Of a stretch of 47,899 nt of DNA, positions 33,861-42,935 are shown piece by piece. Each line of letters starts with the position of its first letter. The stretch's first letter is position 1. The notes beneath the pieces were generated by a model. That model saw only the letters and a program-made list of their open reading frames with translations, did no database searches and was not told where the DNA came from. The position numbers were made by a program, and so were the translations under genes. Origin of the DNA: Sandaracinus sp. (GTDB lineage: Bacteria > Myxococcota_A > Polyangia > Polyangiales > Houyiibacteriaceae); NCBI GenBank assembly GCA_020633125.1, contig JACKEH010000034.1, positions 1 through 47,899 on the forward strand, read 5' to 3'.

Positions 33861-34310
33861 ATGAAGGCGACCTGGATCGACGACGGAACCCCCATCGCGC
33901 TCGACGTGCTCGCGGCCGAAGGCATCCTCTACGAGCGCCTCTCGACCGAGCCGGCGGGCTACCAACCGACGATGGACGTGCTCAAGACCGAGCGCGGCTA
34001 CGTCGAGCAGGACGTCGTCGAGCTGCGTCCCACCACGCCGAACCTCGACGCCATCTGCGCGAAGTTCGACGGCGAGCACCTTCACGACGAGGACGAAGTT
34101 CGGTTCGTGCTCGAAGGGGAGGGCGTCTTCGACATTCGCTCCGGCGCGGACCGTTGGATGCGCGTGCTCGTGGAGCAGGGCGACCTGATCGTCGTGCCCG
34201 CCCAACGTTGGCACCGCTTCGAGCTGACCGAGCAAAAGACGATTCGCTGCGTGCGCCTCTTCCAGGACACCAGCGGTTGGGTTCCGCATTACCGCGACGC
34301 CGCGGAGTGA
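33861..34310 (+). CDS. mtnD: acireductone dioxygenase
   Basis: 149 residues from ATG 33861. A small cupin with the metal-binding HLHDEDE (H73, H75, E79) and a later His in QRWHRFE near 118. Length and order match ARD/ARD', which oxidise acireductone with O2 to the keto acid precursor of methionine or to formate, CO and methylthiopropionate. The metal (Fe or Ni) decides the product. It sits 15 bp after mtnB. MtnC (enolase-phosphatase) is not in the window. Confidence 0.93.
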   Translation: MKATWIDDGTPIALDVLAAEGILYERLSTEPAGYQPTMDVLKTERGYVEQDVVELRPTTPNLDAICAKFDGEHLHDEDEVRFVLEGEGVFDIRSGADRWMRVLVEQGDLIVVPAQRWHRFELTEQKTIRCVRLFQDTSGWVPHYRDAAE

Positions 34311-34408
34311 GCGAGACGGCGCGGCATCGACACACCGAGTGAGACGACGAGCCCCTGCTTGGGGTCTTCGCGCATGCGGTCGACGAGCCGCGCGGTGGAC
34401 GGAACGAC

Positions 34409-34434
34409 GAAAGCCCCGCCGAGGCGGGGCTTTC
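34409..34434. terminator. terminator between convergent genes
   Basis: Perfect inverted repeat with 12-bp arms (GAAAGCCCCGCC) and GA loop. The plus strand continues with CTTTC, the minus strand with the same. Convergent: mtnD to the left, the small lipoprotein to the right. Confidence 0.8.
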
Positions 34435-34452
34435 GCATGCGAGCGACGTGGC

Positions 34453-34968
34453 TCAGAAGCGCTCGATCTCGAGGGAGCCGCTCGCGTACTGCGTCTCGCC
34501 GTCGTAGGTCGAGTACTCGGCGCGGTACTGCACGCGGAGCTTGTCGGGCGTGCTGCCCTCTTCGATCTCGACCACCACGCGGTCGGCGCTGCGGTCGAAC
34601 TCCCACTGGTTGTCCTCCGGACCGCTGCAGCCGAGCAGGCCCACGTACGGGGTCGAGGGGTCCTGGCTGTCGTAGCGGTCGCCGACCTGAAGCTCGTCGG
34701 TCTCGAGATCGAGCATGTGCATGACGGCCCAGTTCCGTCCCTCGGCGCGGAGCTCGATGTTCACGTAGCCGTAGCTCTCGTGCGCGCTCGCCACCCGCGC
34801 TTCGGACGACACCCCCTGAACGTCCCCGAGATCGCCCTCCACGTACGCGTCGTCGACGACGAGCGACTCACCCGAGCCCGCCGTGTCCCACTCGTCGAAG
34901 TCGAAGTCGAGGACACAACCCGGAAGGACCGGAAGGGCGAGGGCGAGGAGGAGGGCGTGGATTCGCAT
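34453..34968 (-). CDS. small acidic lipoprotein
   Basis: 171 residues from ATG 34968 (MRIHALLLALALPVLPGC; lipobox LPGC), followed by an acidic segment VLDFDFDEWDTAGSG. The mature part is a likely beta-rich domain with strand pairs (DRVVVEIEEGS, KLRVQYRAEYSTYDGETQ, YASGSLEIERF). It has a Cys in LLGCSG. No family recognised. It is expected at the outer membrane or periplasmic face. It is convergent with mtnD across the terminator. Confidence 0.75.
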   Translation of the reverse strand: MRIHALLLALALPVLPGCVLDFDFDEWDTAGSGESLVVDDAYVEGDLGDVQGVSSEARVASAHESYGYVNIELRAEGRNWAVMHMLDLETDELQVGDRYDSQDPSTPYVGLLGCSGPEDNQWEFDRSADRVVVEIEEGSTPDKLRVQYRAEYSTYDGETQYASGSLEIERF

Positions 34969-35228
34969 GACGGGGGCTCCTGAGCGGAAAGGATGGGCCG
35001 ACGGTCGGCGACGGCTGCGAACGGCTGCCTGAGCAGCATCCGTGCCTGACCCTCGTACGAGAGCTTGCCACGGAAAATCCCCGGGGATTCCTGCTCTGAC
35101 GCTTCTTCACACGAGCTCACCGTGCCCAAACGGGCCAGCGGGAGCTCGGCGGCTGTGGCTCGGCGTTCACGCCGTCTGGCGATGCGGCGCGGCTCGAGGT
35201 GGCGAACGGGTGTATTACGCTCCTCGCG

Positions 35229-35900
35229 ATGTCCGTTCTTCCGCGCACGCTCGTCTTCGTGCTCGCCCTCGGCTGCGGCAGCGAGCCCTCGAGCCAACCC
35301 ACGACCGAGGCACCGACCCCCGAGGCCCCGAATCCGGAGGCACCGACCCCCGAGATGCCCCAGACACCCACTCCGGAGATTCAGGCCCCGCCTTCCGACA
35401 GCCCCTACGGCCGGATCTACCAACTGCGGGACGACCAAGAGCTGCGTGAAGAGCTGCAACGCGCGCTCGCCGGCGCCCGCGCGAAAGAGGGCAAGCTGCT
35501 GATCGTCTTCGGCGCGGAGTGGTGCCCCGACTGTCGACAGGTCGCGAAGCTGCTCGAAGAGCCGCCCGCCTCCGACGTGGTGCGGGAGGGCTACGAGGTC
35601 GTGCACGTCAACATCGGCCGACGCGACCGGCACCGCGACCTGCTCGATCGCTACCGTGTCGAGCGCATCAGCACGTTGGTCGTGCTCGACGGAACCGCGC
35701 GTCGCGTCGCGCAGACGACGCTCGAGCCGATCTCGAACCGCACGGGCCTGACCTCGGAAGCGCTCGCCGCGTGGCTTCGTGACCCCCGCGATCCCTGGCG
35801 CCGTCCCGATCGGCCCGACCCGCTCGGGTCGTCCGCCGGTCCGGGGTCGCCTCCGGACGACTCTCCGCTCTTCCCGGCCGAGATCGTCGGCGGCGGATGA
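35229..35900 (+). CDS. thioredoxin-like lipoprotein
   Basis: 223 residues from ATG 35229 (MSVLPRTLVFVLALGCGSEP; lipobox LALGC). A Pro/Thr/Glu linker (EAPTPEAPNPEAPTPE, near 25-60) spaces out a thioredoxin fold: IVFGAEWCPDCRQVAKLLEE, with active-site CPDC at 99-102. The cis-Pro region is probably RISTLVVLDG. It is expected to act in the periplasm as a thiol reductase or chaperone. The C-terminal extension (PDPLGSSAGPGSPP) is unusual. The stop overlaps the helicase ATG in ATGA; they are one transcript although the products work in different compartments. Confidence 0.85.
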   Translation: MSVLPRTLVFVLALGCGSEPSSQPTTEAPTPEAPNPEAPTPEMPQTPTPEIQAPPSDSPYGRIYQLRDDQELREELQRALAGARAKEGKLLIVFGAEWCPDCRQVAKLLEEPPASDVVREGYEVVHVNIGRRDRHRDLLDRYRVERISTLVVLDGTARRVAQTTLEPISNRTGLTSEALAAWLRDPRDPWRRPDRPDPLGSSAGPGSPPDDSPLFPAEIVGGG

Positions 35901-37849
35901 AGCCCGCCAAGCCGCCCGCGGAACGCGCGCGCGAGGAGCTCGACCGCCTCGGCCGCCTCTGGTCGCGCGAGCGCATGGCCCATCGTGCGCGTTTCGCGGA
36001 AGAGCGCCTGCGTCGCTCGTTCGCGGAGCGCGTCGCGCGCGGCACGGCGCTCGACGGACTGGAGATCGAAGACACCGAAGCCGCGCCCGGTGACCGGCTT
36101 CGCCTCGTCGTCTCCTACCCGAAGGGCATCGACCCCGACGACCTCGCGCTTCGCCCGGGCGCGCCGGTGTTGCTCTGGTGGGACGCGCTCGAGCCCGCCA
36201 CGAGCGTGCGTGCGGTGATCGCGCGGCGTCCGGGTGCGCAGCTCACGCTCGTGGTCGACGCCGACGCGCCCGATCGTCTCTTCGAAGGCAGCTTTCGGCT
36301 CGACCTCGAAGCGCCCGAGGCGACCTTCGACGTCGGGGGGCGTGCGCTCGCGCGGTGGAAAGAGGTCGACGGCAAGAGCCCGCTGCGTGCGCTGCGCGAC
36401 ACCTTGCTCGCCGGCGAGGAACCGGAGCTCGAGCGTGCGCGGGCACGTCGCGTCGAGACGTTCTTCGACGGGCACCTGAACGCGCCGCAGCGTGACGCGG
36501 TCGAGCTCGCGCTCTCGGGGCGCGTGGTCTCGCTCGTGCACGGACCACCGGGCACCGGGAAGACACGCACGCTGACGGAGATCGTGCGCCAAGCCGTCGC
36601 CGCGGGGGAGCGCGTTCTCGTCTGCGCCGCGAGCCACACCGCGGTGGACAACCTCGCCGAGCGTCTCGTGGCGGCGTCGATTCCGCTCGTGCGCCTCGGG
36701 CACCCCGCACGCGTCGCCGAGGCGCTCGAAGCGATGACGCTCGACGCGCAGGTCGACGCCAGCGAAGAGCAAGCGCTCGCGCGGCAGTGGAGCCGCGAAG
36801 CCGCGCAGCTTCGCCGAAAGGCGGCGCGAAGGTCGGCGCTCGAGCGCGACGCACGGCGCGAGATGCACCGCGAGGCTTGGCGACTGCTCAAGGACGCGCG
36901 GGGTCACCTGCGTGGGGCCGAAAAGCGCATCTTCGAACGCGCGCGTGTGGTCTGCGCGACGCTCGCCGGCGCGGCCGAGTCGCGCTTGGATTTCGAGCAC
37001 TTCGATCGCGTGGTGCTCGACGAAGCGACGCAGGCGCTCGACCCGCTCGCGCTCGCGGCGTTGCGTCGTGCGCCCGTGGCGGTGCTCGCGGGCGACCCGC
37101 GTCAGCTTCCGCCGACCGTGATCGATCCAGGCGTCGCGAGCGAGGGGCTCGGCACGACCTTCTTCGAGCGTCTGATCGACGCCCCGTTCGGTCCCGAGAT
37201 TGGACGCATGCTCCTGGTGCAACACCGCATGCACGAGGCGATCATGCGCTTCCCGTCCGAGCACCTCTACGACGGTCGTCTGGTCGCCGCGAGCGAGGTG
37301 GCGACGCATCGGCTCGAAGACCTCGGCGTGCGCGCCGACGCCACACGTGACGCGCCTTGGATCTTCCTCGACACGGCGGGCCGCGGTTGGGACGAAGAAC
37401 GCAGCGACGACGATCCGAGCACGAAGAACCCCGGGGAGGCCGAGCGCGTCGTCGCCGAGGTGAAGCGGCTCTTGCGTCGTGGAGTCGCGCCGCGGGACGT
37501 CGCGGTGATCACGCCCTACGAAGCGCAGGCGCGGGTGATTCGCGGCCTGCTCGTCGAAGAGCGACGCGAGGGGCTCGAGGTCGGCACGGTCGACGGGTTT
37601 CAAGGGCGCGAGAAAGAGGCGGTCGTCGTCGACCTCGTCCGCAGCAACGAGCGTGGTGAGGTCGGCTTCCTCGCGGACGTACGGCGTATGAACGTGGCCA
37701 TCACGCGAGCGCGGCGTTTTCTCCTCGTCTTGGGCGACGGCGCGACGCTCGCGCGTCATTCGTTCTACGCGGCCTTCCTCGAGCATGCGGAGCTCGAAGA
37801 GGCTCACCTGTCGGCATGGGTGGACGACCCCGACGACGAGCTCTTTTGA
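35897..37849 (+). CDS. SF1B helicase of the UPF1/IGHMBP2 type
   Basis: 650 residues from ATG 35897. Motifs in order: Walker A GPPGTGKT near 216; VCAASHTAVDNLAE (motif Ia); DEATQALDP near 375 (motif II); GDPRQLPPT (motif III); QHRMHEAIM (motif IV); DGFQGREKEAVV near 568 (motif V); VAITRARR near 600 (motif VI). An N-terminal helical and beta-barrel-like region replaces the eukaryotic CH domain. It is expected to unwind DNA or RNA 5' to 3'. Cytosolic. It overlaps the thioredoxin-like gene. The next 171 bp are intergenic. Confidence 0.95.
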   Translation: MKPAKPPAERAREELDRLGRLWSRERMAHRARFAEERLRRSFAERVARGTALDGLEIEDTEAAPGDRLRLVVSYPKGIDPDDLALRPGAPVLLWWDALEPATSVRAVIARRPGAQLTLVVDADAPDRLFEGSFRLDLEAPEATFDVGGRALARWKEVDGKSPLRALRDTLLAGEEPELERARARRVETFFDGHLNAPQRDAVELALSGRVVSLVHGPPGTGKTRTLTEIVRQAVAAGERVLVCAASHTAVDNLAERLVAASIPLVRLGHPARVAEALEAMTLDAQVDASEEQALARQWSREAAQLRRKAARRSALERDARREMHREAWRLLKDARGHLRGAEKRIFERARVVCATLAGAAESRLDFEHFDRVVLDEATQALDPLALAALRRAPVAVLAGDPRQLPPTVIDPGVASEGLGTTFFERLIDAPFGPEIGRMLLVQHRMHEAIMRFPSEHLYDGRLVAASEVATHRLEDLGVRADATRDAPWIFLDTAGRGWDEERSDDDPSTKNPGEAERVVAEVKRLLRRGVAPRDVAVITPYEAQARVIRGLLVEERREGLEVGTVDGFQGREKEAVVVDLVRSNERGEVGFLADVRRMNVAITRARRFLLVLGDGATLARHSFYAAFLEHAELEEAHLSAWVDDPDDELF

Positions 37850-38020
37850 CGCTCGGCTCGGCGGCCGACGGCCGGATCGTAGACGTCGCGCCAGTGCAGC
37901 GGTGTGGCGTACGTGCCAGCGCCGGCGCTCGAGCCGACACGGCGTCGATCCCCTCGCAAAGGCCGCACACGACGCGGCGCGCTCGTCGCTTCGTCCGATC
38001 GGCTGCGCGACGGAGGACCG

Positions 38021-40252
38021 TCACTCGCCTTCGGCGCGTCGGGGTTCCTTCCGGCCGAAGCGGTCGGCCAGCTCGCGCGCCGACGGGCGCCGGGAGCTCT
38101 CGCGGTCGAGGCAACGAATGACGAGCGACGCCAGCTCGGGGTCGACGTCGCGCGCGAACGAGGAGAGCGGCTCCGGCGGGGGAAGGTCGCGTCCTTCGAG
38201 TAGCGCGAGCGCCAACGACTCGTCGAAGGGGCGCCTCCCCGTGAGCAACTCGTACGCGATCACGCCGAACGCGAACACGTCGCCCGGCGGTGCGACCTGA
38301 CCGGAGAGGCTCTCGGGCGCCATGTAGAGCGGGGTGCCCGCGACGTCGCCCGTGCGCGTCAGGTGCAGGTTCCGACGAAGCTCGATCGCGCTCCGCCGTT
38401 GCGAGTCCGTGTCGGGGGTGGGGGGCCGGTCGGCGACCGTGATGGTGGCTTCGTCCTCGCCGAGGCCTTGGACCACGGCAGGCGCGGGGCGTGCCGAGAG
38501 ATCGCCCGGAGACGACTCCAAACGCGACACGCCGAAGTCTGCGATGCGCGCGGTCGGCGCGATCGCGCTGCCGGTCAACAACACGTTCGCCGGCTTCAGA
38601 TCCCGATGCACGATGCCGCCGGCGTGAAGCGCGGCGAGGCCGTCGGCGACCTGCGCGAGGACGGGCGTCGCCCACACCGGATCGCCGTATTGGGCACGGC
38701 GATCGCGAAGCGTGGTGCCCCGCACGAGCTCCATCACGACGAAGAGAAAGCCGTGGCTCGAGACGTCGACGTCGATCACGCCGACCACGTGGGGGTTTCG
38801 AATCGAGGCAGCGATGTGGGCTTCGCGAGCGAGTCTCGCGAGCGCGGTCGCGTCCAAATCGTGGGTGAGCTTGAGGGCGAAGCGCTTCTCGTCCCCGACT
38901 CGTTCGACCTCGTAGACCGAGCCCATGCCGCCCGTGCCGAGCAGGCCCATGACACGGTAGCGGTCTTGCACGACGTCTCCGACCTCGAGCCGTGGTGCAC
39001 GAACGGAGTCGTCGCGGCTGAGCGAGAGCGCCGCCACGATTTGGTTCGAACGCTCGCCGATCTGACGACGGAGCTCGGCGTTGAGGGCTTCGATCTCGGC
39101 CGCGTGTCGTTCGAGCTCGTCGACGCGCCCCGCGAGCTCGGCGTTGAGGCGGTCACCGTCGGCGAGGCTCTGAAGGTGACGACGCGCCAGGATGAGCGCC
39201 ATGTAAGTCGCGAAGAGCGCCAGACCGATGACGGCCGGCCGCGCGCCTTCCGTGAGGTCGGGGCCACGGACCCAGTAGAGAAAGTCGAGCCACGCGGTGC
39301 CCGCCAACGAGAGCCACGCGACGAGCAAGAGCCCCGGGGCCAGGCGATCGGCGCTTCCGACGAAGAGGCGCACGCACGTGACGATTTGGTAGAGCGCGAT
39401 GGCGCCTACGAGCAGGACCACGGTCGGGCCCGCGACGTCGGTGCACAGGAAGGGATCGGACGTCGCGACGACGACCACCACGCCCACGACACACAGCACG
39501 ATCCAGCCGCGCCACGCGGGCCGAAGCCCGAAGAACACGTGGGTGAAGAAGACCGAGACCGTGGCGGCGACGAGCAGGCCTACCGCGAGCACGGGGACCT
39601 CGGCGACACCGAGCTTCGCCTGCAGCCAGCCGACCGCGTAGAGCGGGTAGACCGCGGCGGTCAGCACCTGAATCGCGAAGAGCAGGTACGCGACGCGTTT
39701 GCGATCGAGGAGGAAGACCCCGAGGCAGACGAGCCCGATCTGCACGAGGGCGGCGAACGACACCGCCGCGGCGTCGTCGTTCACCCACTCGGCTCGACGC
39801 AGACGCGGGTCGACCGTGCCTTGGGGCGCGAGCGAGGGCGTGACCGTCCACCAACTGGCTTGGCTCCACCCGTTCGTGACCTCGACCTCCAGTCGAACCC
39901 GCCCGTCGCGGGTCGCTTCTTCGGGCAAGACGAAGCGCTGCGCCGAGAAGGCTCGTAGGCCCTGCGTCACCTCGTGACGCGGGAGGGCGGGCAACCCGTC
40001 CGCGCGAACGCTCGCCGGAGCAGGCGGCGCCGGCAAAATTAGCTCGAGCGCTTCGGCGGGCACGTCGATCGTGGTCTCGAGCACGTAGCGCGACGTGCTC
40101 TCGTCGACGTCGAGGCGTGCGGGAAGCTCGACCGCGCGGGCCGCGTGCCCGTCGACCCGCAGCTCCCAGGAGGTCAGCTCACGCAGATCCCCGGCGCCGC
40201 AGCCGGTCGCGGCAAACACCACGATCGCGCTGACCCAACCCCTCACCGGCAC
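38021..40252 (-). CDS. 7TM Ser/Thr protein kinase (7TMR-DISM-like sensor)
   Basis: 743 residues from GTG 40252; GTG 40246 is an alternative. The N-terminal signal ends in FAATGCG with a lipobox-like Cys near 18. An extracellular beta-rich domain reaches about 165, then seven helices to about 365 (LVQIGLVCLGVFLL, VVLLVGAIALYQIV). A coiled coil follows (NAELAGRVDELERHAAEIEA). The kinase domain has GTGGMGSVYEV near 439, the Lys in FALKLTHD, HRDLKPANV near 547, DFG near 570, and GTPLYMAPESL near 640. The activation loop carries a long insert rich in Thr and Pro. It is probably a Hanks-type membrane sensor. Confidence 0.9.
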   Translation of the reverse strand: MPVRGWVSAIVVFAATGCGAGDLRELTSWELRVDGHAARAVELPARLDVDESTSRYVLETTIDVPAEALELILPAPPAPASVRADGLPALPRHEVTQGLRAFSAQRFVLPEEATRDGRVRLEVEVTNGWSQASWWTVTPSLAPQGTVDPRLRRAEWVNDDAAAVSFAALVQIGLVCLGVFLLDRKRVAYLLFAIQVLTAAVYPLYAVGWLQAKLGVAEVPVLAVGLLVAATVSVFFTHVFFGLRPAWRGWIVLCVVGVVVVVATSDPFLCTDVAGPTVVLLVGAIALYQIVTCVRLFVGSADRLAPGLLLVAWLSLAGTAWLDFLYWVRGPDLTEGARPAVIGLALFATYMALILARRHLQSLADGDRLNAELAGRVDELERHAAEIEALNAELRRQIGERSNQIVAALSLSRDDSVRAPRLEVGDVVQDRYRVMGLLGTGGMGSVYEVERVGDEKRFALKLTHDLDATALARLAREAHIAASIRNPHVVGVIDVDVSSHGFLFVVMELVRGTTLRDRRAQYGDPVWATPVLAQVADGLAALHAGGIVHRDLKPANVLLTGSAIAPTARIADFGVSRLESSPGDLSARPAPAVVQGLGEDEATITVADRPPTPDTDSQRRSAIELRRNLHLTRTGDVAGTPLYMAPESLSGQVAPPGDVFAFGVIAYELLTGRRPFDESLALALLEGRDLPPPEPLSSFARDVDPELASLVIRCLDRESSRRPSARELADRFGRKEPRRAEGE

Positions 40253-40318
40253 AGGGTAGCGGCTCGTCGGCCCCGCGCTCGTCCTCCAATCCCCGGACGC
40301 GAGCCACCCGTGGGGACG

Positions 40319-41995
40319 TCAGCGGTAGTACACGAGCCACGCCGAGAGCGAGATCTCCGCGCGGTAGCCGTCCGGCATGGTGACGTCGGGCACGTAGGGG
40401 ATCGTGCCGGCGAGGCCGCCCTGGTAGACGAGCTCGTTGCTCTCGCCGAGCCGCGCGTCGAGCGACGTCGACCAGGCCGGAACGTCGTGTCCCGGACACC
40501 ATCCCGCGCGGCCGAAGGGCCACGTGCCGTATTGGTTCGGGATGACTCCCGAGGAGACGAGTCGGGCGCAGCCGCGGTTGTCGTTCGCGCGCTCGTTCGT
40601 CTGAACCGCTGCTTCGGTGCCGTTGAGCGAGAAGTGGTGCGTGTGGTTGCAGAACTCGGCGCAGTTCGAGGACTCGGCGCCGAAGCCGTGACCGGTGATC
40701 AGCGTGACGAGCTCGACGCGCGTAGCGCCCTCCGGCGGCGTGAAGCTCACGGGCGTCTGGCGGTCGTTGTAGGTCTCGTCGAAGCGACCGCCGGTGAACA
40801 CGGGCGTCGCCGCAAATGCGCGGTCGGCCTTGCCGCGGTTGGAGAGACGGAGCGTGACGTGCACCACGTACCGGCGGTCGACGCTCTCGTCCATCGTGCG
40901 CGTGACGCTTCCATCCCATCGGAAGCGACGCGAGCCGCCCTCCTGCAGGAACGCCAGCGCGTGGCTGGCGTCGGTCACCCAACGTCCGTCGCGTCCGTAG
41001 GTCGTGATCCAACGCGCGAGCTCGACGTCGCACGAGTCTTCGTCGCAGAGGCGGAGGTTCGAGATGCGGTCCCACTCCCAGCACTTCGAAGGATCGTGAT
41101 CCTCGCAATAGGTCGCGTGCTCGATCTCGAGCGTGTCGTAGGTCGCCATGGTCGCGGCGTCCGGAAGGTCGAGGGTCACTTCGACGCCGGTGTCGTCGCC
41201 CCAGCCACCGCCCGCGCGGTCGCCGTCGAAGAGCACGACCTCGTTCACGCCATGAAGCGCGTCGAGGCGCGCGAGCTCGGTGTCGCGGCCGTGCTCGAAC
41301 TCCCAGAGCACCGCTTCGGTTGCGAGGTACGCGAGCTGCGCGGTCGAGAGCCCGCCGGTGGGCGACGCGAGCAAACCCGTGGGTCGCCAACGCTGGTCGC
41401 GGTCGATGCCGAACGCGAGGGCAGGGCGCATGCGGAAGTGCGCGCCCAACGCACCGTCGAGGTTCTGCGCTGCGGTCGTCACGAAGTGCAGCCGCTCGCG
41501 CCACGGGGCCAGGTCGGGCCGCTCGGTGAAGAGCGTCTCGAAGCGGTCGCGCATCGCGGTGACGTGCTCGGTCGCGCGATCGGTCCCGTCCGGATCGAGG
41601 GCGGCCAGGAAGACGAAGTGGGTGTTCGGCGGCGCGTCTTCGAGCGGGTACTCGAGGATCGAGCCCGTCCAGAGCTGCTCCGAATACGCGTTCCCCTGAA
41701 GGAAGAGCGAGAAGAGGAAGTGGTCCTCACCCGTGAACGCCGTTTCGAAATCGAGCGAGCCACCCAGCGTCGGGGCGACGAAGGGGCCCACGCGATCGTG
41801 GTAGTTGTCGCCGTAGGGGCCGGGTTGGAACGAAGGGCCGGCGTCGATCCCCGCGTCCTCGGGACTTCCCGCGTCGAAACCGGCGTCCGGTGTCTCGACG
41901 GGGCCCGTGTCCGGATCGCCCGATCCACCGCCGCCACAAGCCAAAGCTCCGCCCGTGCCGAGAAGCACGAGCCACCCGATCCATCCACACCGCAT
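40319..41995 (-). CDS. PNGase F-like lipoprotein
   Basis: 558 residues from ATG 41995 (MRCGWIGWLVLLGTGGALAC; lipobox ALAC, then GGGG). An Asp/Ala linker follows. The C-terminal half has the fold and motifs of the peptide-N-glycosidase F family: NCAEFCNHTHHFSLNG, then NQYGTWPFGRAGWCPG near 485, and the acidic VEVTLDLP region of the N-terminal domain. It may cleave N-glycans from glycoproteins outside the cell, useful for a predatory or degradative lifestyle. The catalytic Asp and Glu were not firmly placed. It is divergent from the steroid-reductase-like gene. Confidence 0.75.
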   Translation of the reverse strand: MRCGWIGWLVLLGTGGALACGGGGSGDPDTGPVETPDAGFDAGSPEDAGIDAGPSFQPGPYGDNYHDRVGPFVAPTLGGSLDFETAFTGEDHFLFSLFLQGNAYSEQLWTGSILEYPLEDAPPNTHFVFLAALDPDGTDRATEHVTAMRDRFETLFTERPDLAPWRERLHFVTTAAQNLDGALGAHFRMRPALAFGIDRDQRWRPTGLLASPTGGLSTAQLAYLATEAVLWEFEHGRDTELARLDALHGVNEVVLFDGDRAGGGWGDDTGVEVTLDLPDAATMATYDTLEIEHATYCEDHDPSKCWEWDRISNLRLCDEDSCDVELARWITTYGRDGRWVTDASHALAFLQEGGSRRFRWDGSVTRTMDESVDRRYVVHVTLRLSNRGKADRAFAATPVFTGGRFDETYNDRQTPVSFTPPEGATRVELVTLITGHGFGAESSNCAEFCNHTHHFSLNGTEAAVQTNERANDNRGCARLVSSGVIPNQYGTWPFGRAGWCPGHDVPAWSTSLDARLGESNELVYQGGLAGTIPYVPDVTMPDGYRAEISLSAWLVYYR

Positions 41996-42044
41996 CGGAA
42001 CGCGTTCTAGCACGCGCGTCGGCGCGTGGTACGACTCGCGGCGG

Positions 42045-42818
42045 ATGTTTCCCTTCGACACCCACCCCTTCTACGCCGCGGCGCTCGCGTTCGTGGCGGC
42101 CTTCGGTCTCTTCTCGTTTCCGTCGCTCTTCTTCGTGACGGCGCCCTACGGCCGGCACGCACGGCCGGGTTGGGGCCCGACGATTCCGGCGCGTTGGGGC
42201 TGGGTGATCATGGAGGCGCCGTCGCCGATCGGCTTCGCGATCGTCTTCGTGCTCTTCGCGGAACGGTGGTCCGCGCCACAGCTCTTGCTCGCGGGCATGT
42301 GGTTGCTCCACTACGTCTACCGCAGCTTCGTCTTTCCCTTCCTCATGCGCGGTGGCGACAAGGGCAAACCGATGCTCACCGTCGGTCTCGCGGTGCTCTT
42401 CAACTGCGCGAACGGTCCGATGAACGCGTTCGGCATCGTCGCGATGGCGCCTCACCTCGAGAGCAACGCGTGGCTCGCGGACCCGCGTTTCTTCGTGGGT
42501 GTCGCGGTCTTCCTCGCGGGCTGGGCGATCAACCACCACGCCGACCACGTGCTTCGCAACCTGCGAAAGCCCGGCGAGACCGGCTACAAAATCCCCCACG
42601 GCGGGCTCTACCGCTTCATCAGCTGTCCGAACTATTTCGGAGAGATCGTGGAGTGGTTCGGCTTCGCGCTCGCGGCGTGGACCTTCCCGGGTCTGGTCTT
42701 CGCGTTCTTCACCTTCGCGAACCTCTTCCCGCGCGCCCTCGATCACCACAAGTGGTACCGCGGCAAGTTCGACGACTACCCGAAGTCGCGGCGCGCGATC
42801 GTGCCCTTCGTGCTCTGA
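42045..42818 (+). CDS. steroid 5-alpha-reductase-family membrane protein
   Basis: 257 residues from ATG 42045. It has about six hydrophobic helices. The C-terminal signature includes NHHADHVLRNLRKPGETGYK, then GGLYRFISCPNYFGEIVEWF and FPRALDHHKWYRGKFDDYPK. These motifs define the 3-oxo-5-alpha-steroid 4-dehydrogenase fold (NADPH-dependent reduction of conjugated double bonds). The bacterial substrate is unknown. Inner membrane. It is divergent from the PNGase F-like lipoprotein (49 bp apart). Confidence 0.9.
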   Translation: MFPFDTHPFYAAALAFVAAFGLFSFPSLFFVTAPYGRHARPGWGPTIPARWGWVIMEAPSPIGFAIVFVLFAERWSAPQLLLAGMWLLHYVYRSFVFPFLMRGGDKGKPMLTVGLAVLFNCANGPMNAFGIVAMAPHLESNAWLADPRFFVGVAVFLAGWAINHHADHVLRNLRKPGETGYKIPHGGLYRFISCPNYFGEIVEWFGFALAAWTFPGLVFAFFTFANLFPRALDHHKWYRGKFDDYPKSRRAIVPFVL

Positions 42819-42935
42819 CCGGCACGAGGCTGTCGCGGGAAGGCGAGCGACTTCGCCGCGTGGCGTGTGGCCTCGCCGGGCGGTGAATCGACGACGCGCG
42901 TGCGTCCGAGGTCCGGGATCCGGCATGATCCCCCC

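Noticed and set aside
37850..38020. Short minus-strand frame (TPLHWRDVYDPAVG) between helicase and kinase
   Set aside because: About 50 codons with partly coding-like sequence, but it overlaps the helicase end and lacks a good start; not enough to call a gene.
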